Source: an uncultured Duganella sp. (GTDB lineage Bacteria; Pseudomonadota; Gammaproteobacteria; Burkholderiales; Burkholderiaceae). From it: DNA of 7,085 nt. Shown piece after piece: positions 6,352-7,085 of this stretch. Position numbers and translations under genes: made by a program. The DNA lies in the NCBI GenBank assembly GCA_946482335.1, contig CAMLRG010000247.1, forward strand, positions 1-7,085. The letters run 5' to 3'. The notes under the pieces are model-generated. The model made no database searches and had not been told where the DNA came from. It saw only the letters and a list, made by a program, of their open reading frames with translations. Positions within the stretch are counted from its first letter, which is position 1; each line of letters begins with the position of its first letter.

Positions 6352-7085
6352 ATGAAACAAATGCCACAAGAGTTGCGCAAGCAAACGCTCGAACTGGTCA
6401 AGGCCAGCGGCCCGATCGCCCAGCTGATCGAAGCCTGGCTCGGCTCCCTCGACGATGAAGACCTGGCCGACCTGTCCCCCGGCAGCCTGGCCCCGGTCCT
6501 TGTGGAAGGTTTCACCCAGCTGGCCAAGCGCACCGGTGCCGGCTGCCAGATCGCCACGCTCCAATACGAAGAAGCGCGCGGCGGCCACGCCACCGCGCTG
6601 CTGGTCGTCAACGACGACATGCCCTACCTGGTCGACTCCATCGTGATCGCCATGCGCAAGCTGCGCGTCGGTTCCAACGGCGTGCTGAACGCCGTGCTGC
6701 CGGTGCGCCGCAGCGCCGACGGCGCCGTGGAAGCCGTCGGCCAGAAAGGCGACAAGCTTGAATCCATGGTCCTGTGCCTGCTGTCCGAAAAGCTGGAAGA
6801 CGGCCCGCTGAAAGAGCTGACCGGCCGCATCGAGATGGTGGCGCGCGACGCCGCCGTCGTGAAGCGCGACCAGTCCGCGATGAAGGACCGCTTCACCGCC
6901 GTCGCCAATGAATCGGCCGGCCACGGCGAAGAAGGCCAGGAAGTGGCGGCCTTCCTGCAATGGGCGCGCGACGAAGGTTTCGAAGTGCACGGTTACGCCT
7001 ACTACCAGGTCAAACCGGGCGCACGCGAATTGGAACGCGACATCCCCAGCCGCATCGGCGTGCTGCAGGACACCGCCCACCCGGT
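6352..7085 (+). CDS. gdhB: NAD-specific glutamate dehydrogenase, large (GdhB/GDH-180 type), N-terminal part only
   Basis: The reading frame from ATG 6352 stays open to the window end: 244 complete codons plus two bases. The visible part is the regulatory N-terminus of the very large (about 1,500-1,600 aa) NAD-GDH family, which deaminates glutamate to 2-oxoglutarate. Recognisable stretches are VVNDDMPYLVDSIVIAMRKL (85-104), matching the conserved NDDMPFLVDS block in the family's first ACT-like region, and FLQWARDEGFEVHGYAYYQV (201-220), matching the FLxWLxxxxFxFLGYxxY block, followed by IGVL (235-238). The catalytic domain lies beyond the window. In Pseudomonas aeruginosa the homologous gdhB is arginine-inducible and takes up glutamate made by the AST route. 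Its position directly after astB suggests the same role here. It is separated from astB by 136 nt with repeat copy 2, so co-transcription is plausible but unproven. Confidence 0.9.
   Translation, partial: MKQMPQELRKQTLELVKASGPIAQLIEAWLGSLDDEDLADLSPGSLAPVLVEGFTQLAKRTGAGCQIATLQYEEARGGHATALLVVNDDMPYLVDSIVIAMRKLRVGSNGVLNAVLPVRRSADGAVEAVGQKGDKLESMVLCLLSEKLEDGPLKELTGRIEMVARDAAVVKRDQSAMKDRFTAVANESAGHGEEGQEVAAFLQWARDEGFEVHGYAYYQVKPGARELERDIPSRIGVLQDTAHP

Noticed and set aside
5854..7080. Antisense open frame of 408 codons spanning astB, repeat copy 2 and gdhB
   Set aside because: It runs across two real genes and a palindromic repeat and contains repeat-derived peptide. No coherent protein family is visible.

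Overview
The window is a single, fully co-directional (+ strand) catabolic cluster from a high-GC proteobacterium. It encodes the arginine succinyltransferase (AST) route and ends in the 5' part of a large NAD-dependent glutamate dehydrogenase gene. The arginine succinyltransferase is split into separate alpha and beta subunits (AruF/AruG type), as known from Pseudomonas and many Burkholderiales. The strong G/C third-position bias and the family of GTGTCAGACCC-type palindromes between genes make a Burkholderiales member, perhaps Oxalobacteraceae (Massilia-like), my best guess. That assignment is inferred from style and not proven.

Layout: astC (5' truncated, to 1168); a 132-nt gap filled by a nested inverted-repeat element; aruF (1301-2332); aruG (2346-3398); astD (3391-4866, overlapping aruG by 8 nt); astB (4875-6215); a 136-nt gap filled by a second copy of the same repeat family; gdhB (6352 to beyond the window end). 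From aruF to astB the genes are spaced -8 to +13 nt, so they are almost certainly co-transcribed and partly translationally coupled. The only two real gaps both hold the repeat element.

How the genes work together: AruF/AruG succinylate L-arginine with succinyl-CoA. AstB hydrolyses N2-succinylarginine to N2-succinylornithine plus 2 NH3 and CO2. AstC transaminates succinylornithine with 2-oxoglutarate to succinylglutamate semialdehyde and glutamate. AstD oxidises the semialdehyde to N2-succinylglutamate. The last step, succinylglutamate desuccinylase (AstE), is not encoded in this window. The next gene, gdhB, would oxidise the resulting glutamate to 2-oxoglutarate, which feeds the TCA cycle and regenerates the amino acceptor for AstC.

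I see no phage, CRISPR, insertion sequence, tRNA or rRNA. I found no clearly new system. The most noteworthy non-coding feature is the pair of composite palindromic elements, which show internal compensatory base changes and can fold in two mutually exclusive ways.
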